Below are positions 6,270-6,602 of a stretch of DNA of 6,602 nucleotides, one piece after another. The position numbers were made by a program, and so were the translations under genes. Numbering within the stretch: position 1 is the first letter of the stretch; the number at the start of each line of letters is the position of its first letter. This stretch comes from Pontiellaceae bacterium (GTDB lineage Bacteria; Verrucomicrobiota; Kiritimatiellia; Kiritimatiellales; Pontiellaceae). The stretch covers positions 1 to 6,602 of the forward strand of contig JAFGWS010000104.1 in the NCBI GenBank assembly GCA_016937035.1, in the 5' to 3' direction. Under the pieces are notes generated by a model. The model ran no database searches. It was not told where the DNA came from and saw only the letters and a list, made by a program, of their open reading frames with translations.

Positions 6270-6602
6270 ATGAGTGAACAACATGAATCTAAATCCCCTA
6301 AGGGCGAGTTGCTGGTATATCAGACTCCGGACGGGGAGGTTAAGCTGGATGTGCGGCTGGAAAACGAGACCGTCTGGTTGACCCAGCCGCTGATGGCGGA
6401 GCTTTTTCAGACGACGCAGCAGAACATAAGTCAACATATTATAAATGTTTATGCTGAAGGAGAGCTGGGCGAAGGGGCAACTCACAAGAAATTCTTGTCG
6501 GTTCGTCAGGAGGGTTCCCGGCAGGTTCAGCGGAATCTGGATTTTTACAATCTGGACATGATTATTTCCGTAGGCTACCGCGTAAAAAGCGCGGTGGCGA
6601 CG
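6270..6602 (+). CDS. rhuM: RhuM-family protein, N-terminal part (cut by window end)
   Basis: The frame is open for 111 codons to the window edge with no stop. It starts MSEQHESKSPKGELLVYQTP and matches the RhuM (virulence protein RhuM) family. The recognisable blocks are the early beta region ending in VRLENETVWLTQ (about residues 30-41), a helix-turn-helix-like block MAELFQTTQQNISQHI (about 44-59), the YAEGEL segment, and FYNLDMIISVGYRVKS near residues 92-107. The rest, including the conserved C-terminal half, lies beyond 6602. AAGAGG at 6258-6263, six bases before the ATG, supports this start. RhuM was named from Salmonella pathogenicity island 3. Its biochemical role is unsettled, and homologues are often found in restriction-modification or other accessory loci. 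No such partner gene is visible here. The ATG overlaps the stop of the interrupted upstream frame. Confidence 0.88.
   Translation, partial: MSEQHESKSPKGELLVYQTPDGEVKLDVRLENETVWLTQPLMAELFQTTQQNISQHIINVYAEGELGEGATHKKFLSVRQEGSRQVQRNLDFYNLDMIISVGYRVKSAVAT

Noticed and set aside
6250..6273. Seven-codon ORF (MPGRGAE) ending at the RhuM start
   Set aside because: It is too short to support, lacks its own ribosome-binding site, and is better read as the end of the interrupted frame starting at 6037.

Overview
The window looks like a chromosomal segment from a moderately GC-rich Gram-negative bacterium. My best guess is the PVC group (Verrucomicrobiota, Kiritimatiellota or Planctomycetota). The reasons are an ECF sigma factor coupled to an anti-sigma/YfbK-type von Willebrand fusion, a YmdB-family protein with GDH instead of GNH in its metal site, and a short intergenic hairpin element of a kind I associate with those genomes. 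This placement is inference, since there is no rRNA or other marker gene.

Layout. (1) Positions 18-2521, plus strand: a two-gene operon of an ECF-type RNA polymerase sigma factor and, overlapping it by ATGA, a 652-residue membrane protein. That protein joins an N-terminal zinc-binding anti-sigma domain, one transmembrane helix and a large extracytoplasmic YfbK-like von Willebrand A module. The two probably form one signalling unit: the outer vWA module senses or binds something and the inner zinc-finger domain holds or releases the sigma factor. (2) Positions 2561-4903, minus strand: a soluble hybrid histidine kinase (PAS-PAS-HisKA-HATPase-REC-REC), convergent with the operon. A hairpin followed by a T-run on the minus strand sits between the two and contains the kinase stop codon. 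(3) Positions 4904-5118: a divergent intergenic region with candidate promoters for both sides and a 13-bp palindrome. (4) Positions 5119-5898, plus strand: a YmdB/TIGR00282-family metallophosphoesterase. (5) Positions 5899-6602: accessory-looking DNA. It holds two tandem 19-bp palindromes with a 21-bp period (operator-like), a 32-codon ORF with a strong ribosome-binding site, a hairpin-bearing intergenic element, and the first 111 codons of a RhuM-family gene that runs off the window end.

The left and centre are signal-transduction and housekeeping genes. The right-hand 700 bp is the least explained part. Its palindrome pair and possibly decayed small gene, lying just before a RhuM gene, look like the start of a defence or toxin-type accessory module, but its main genes lie outside the window.
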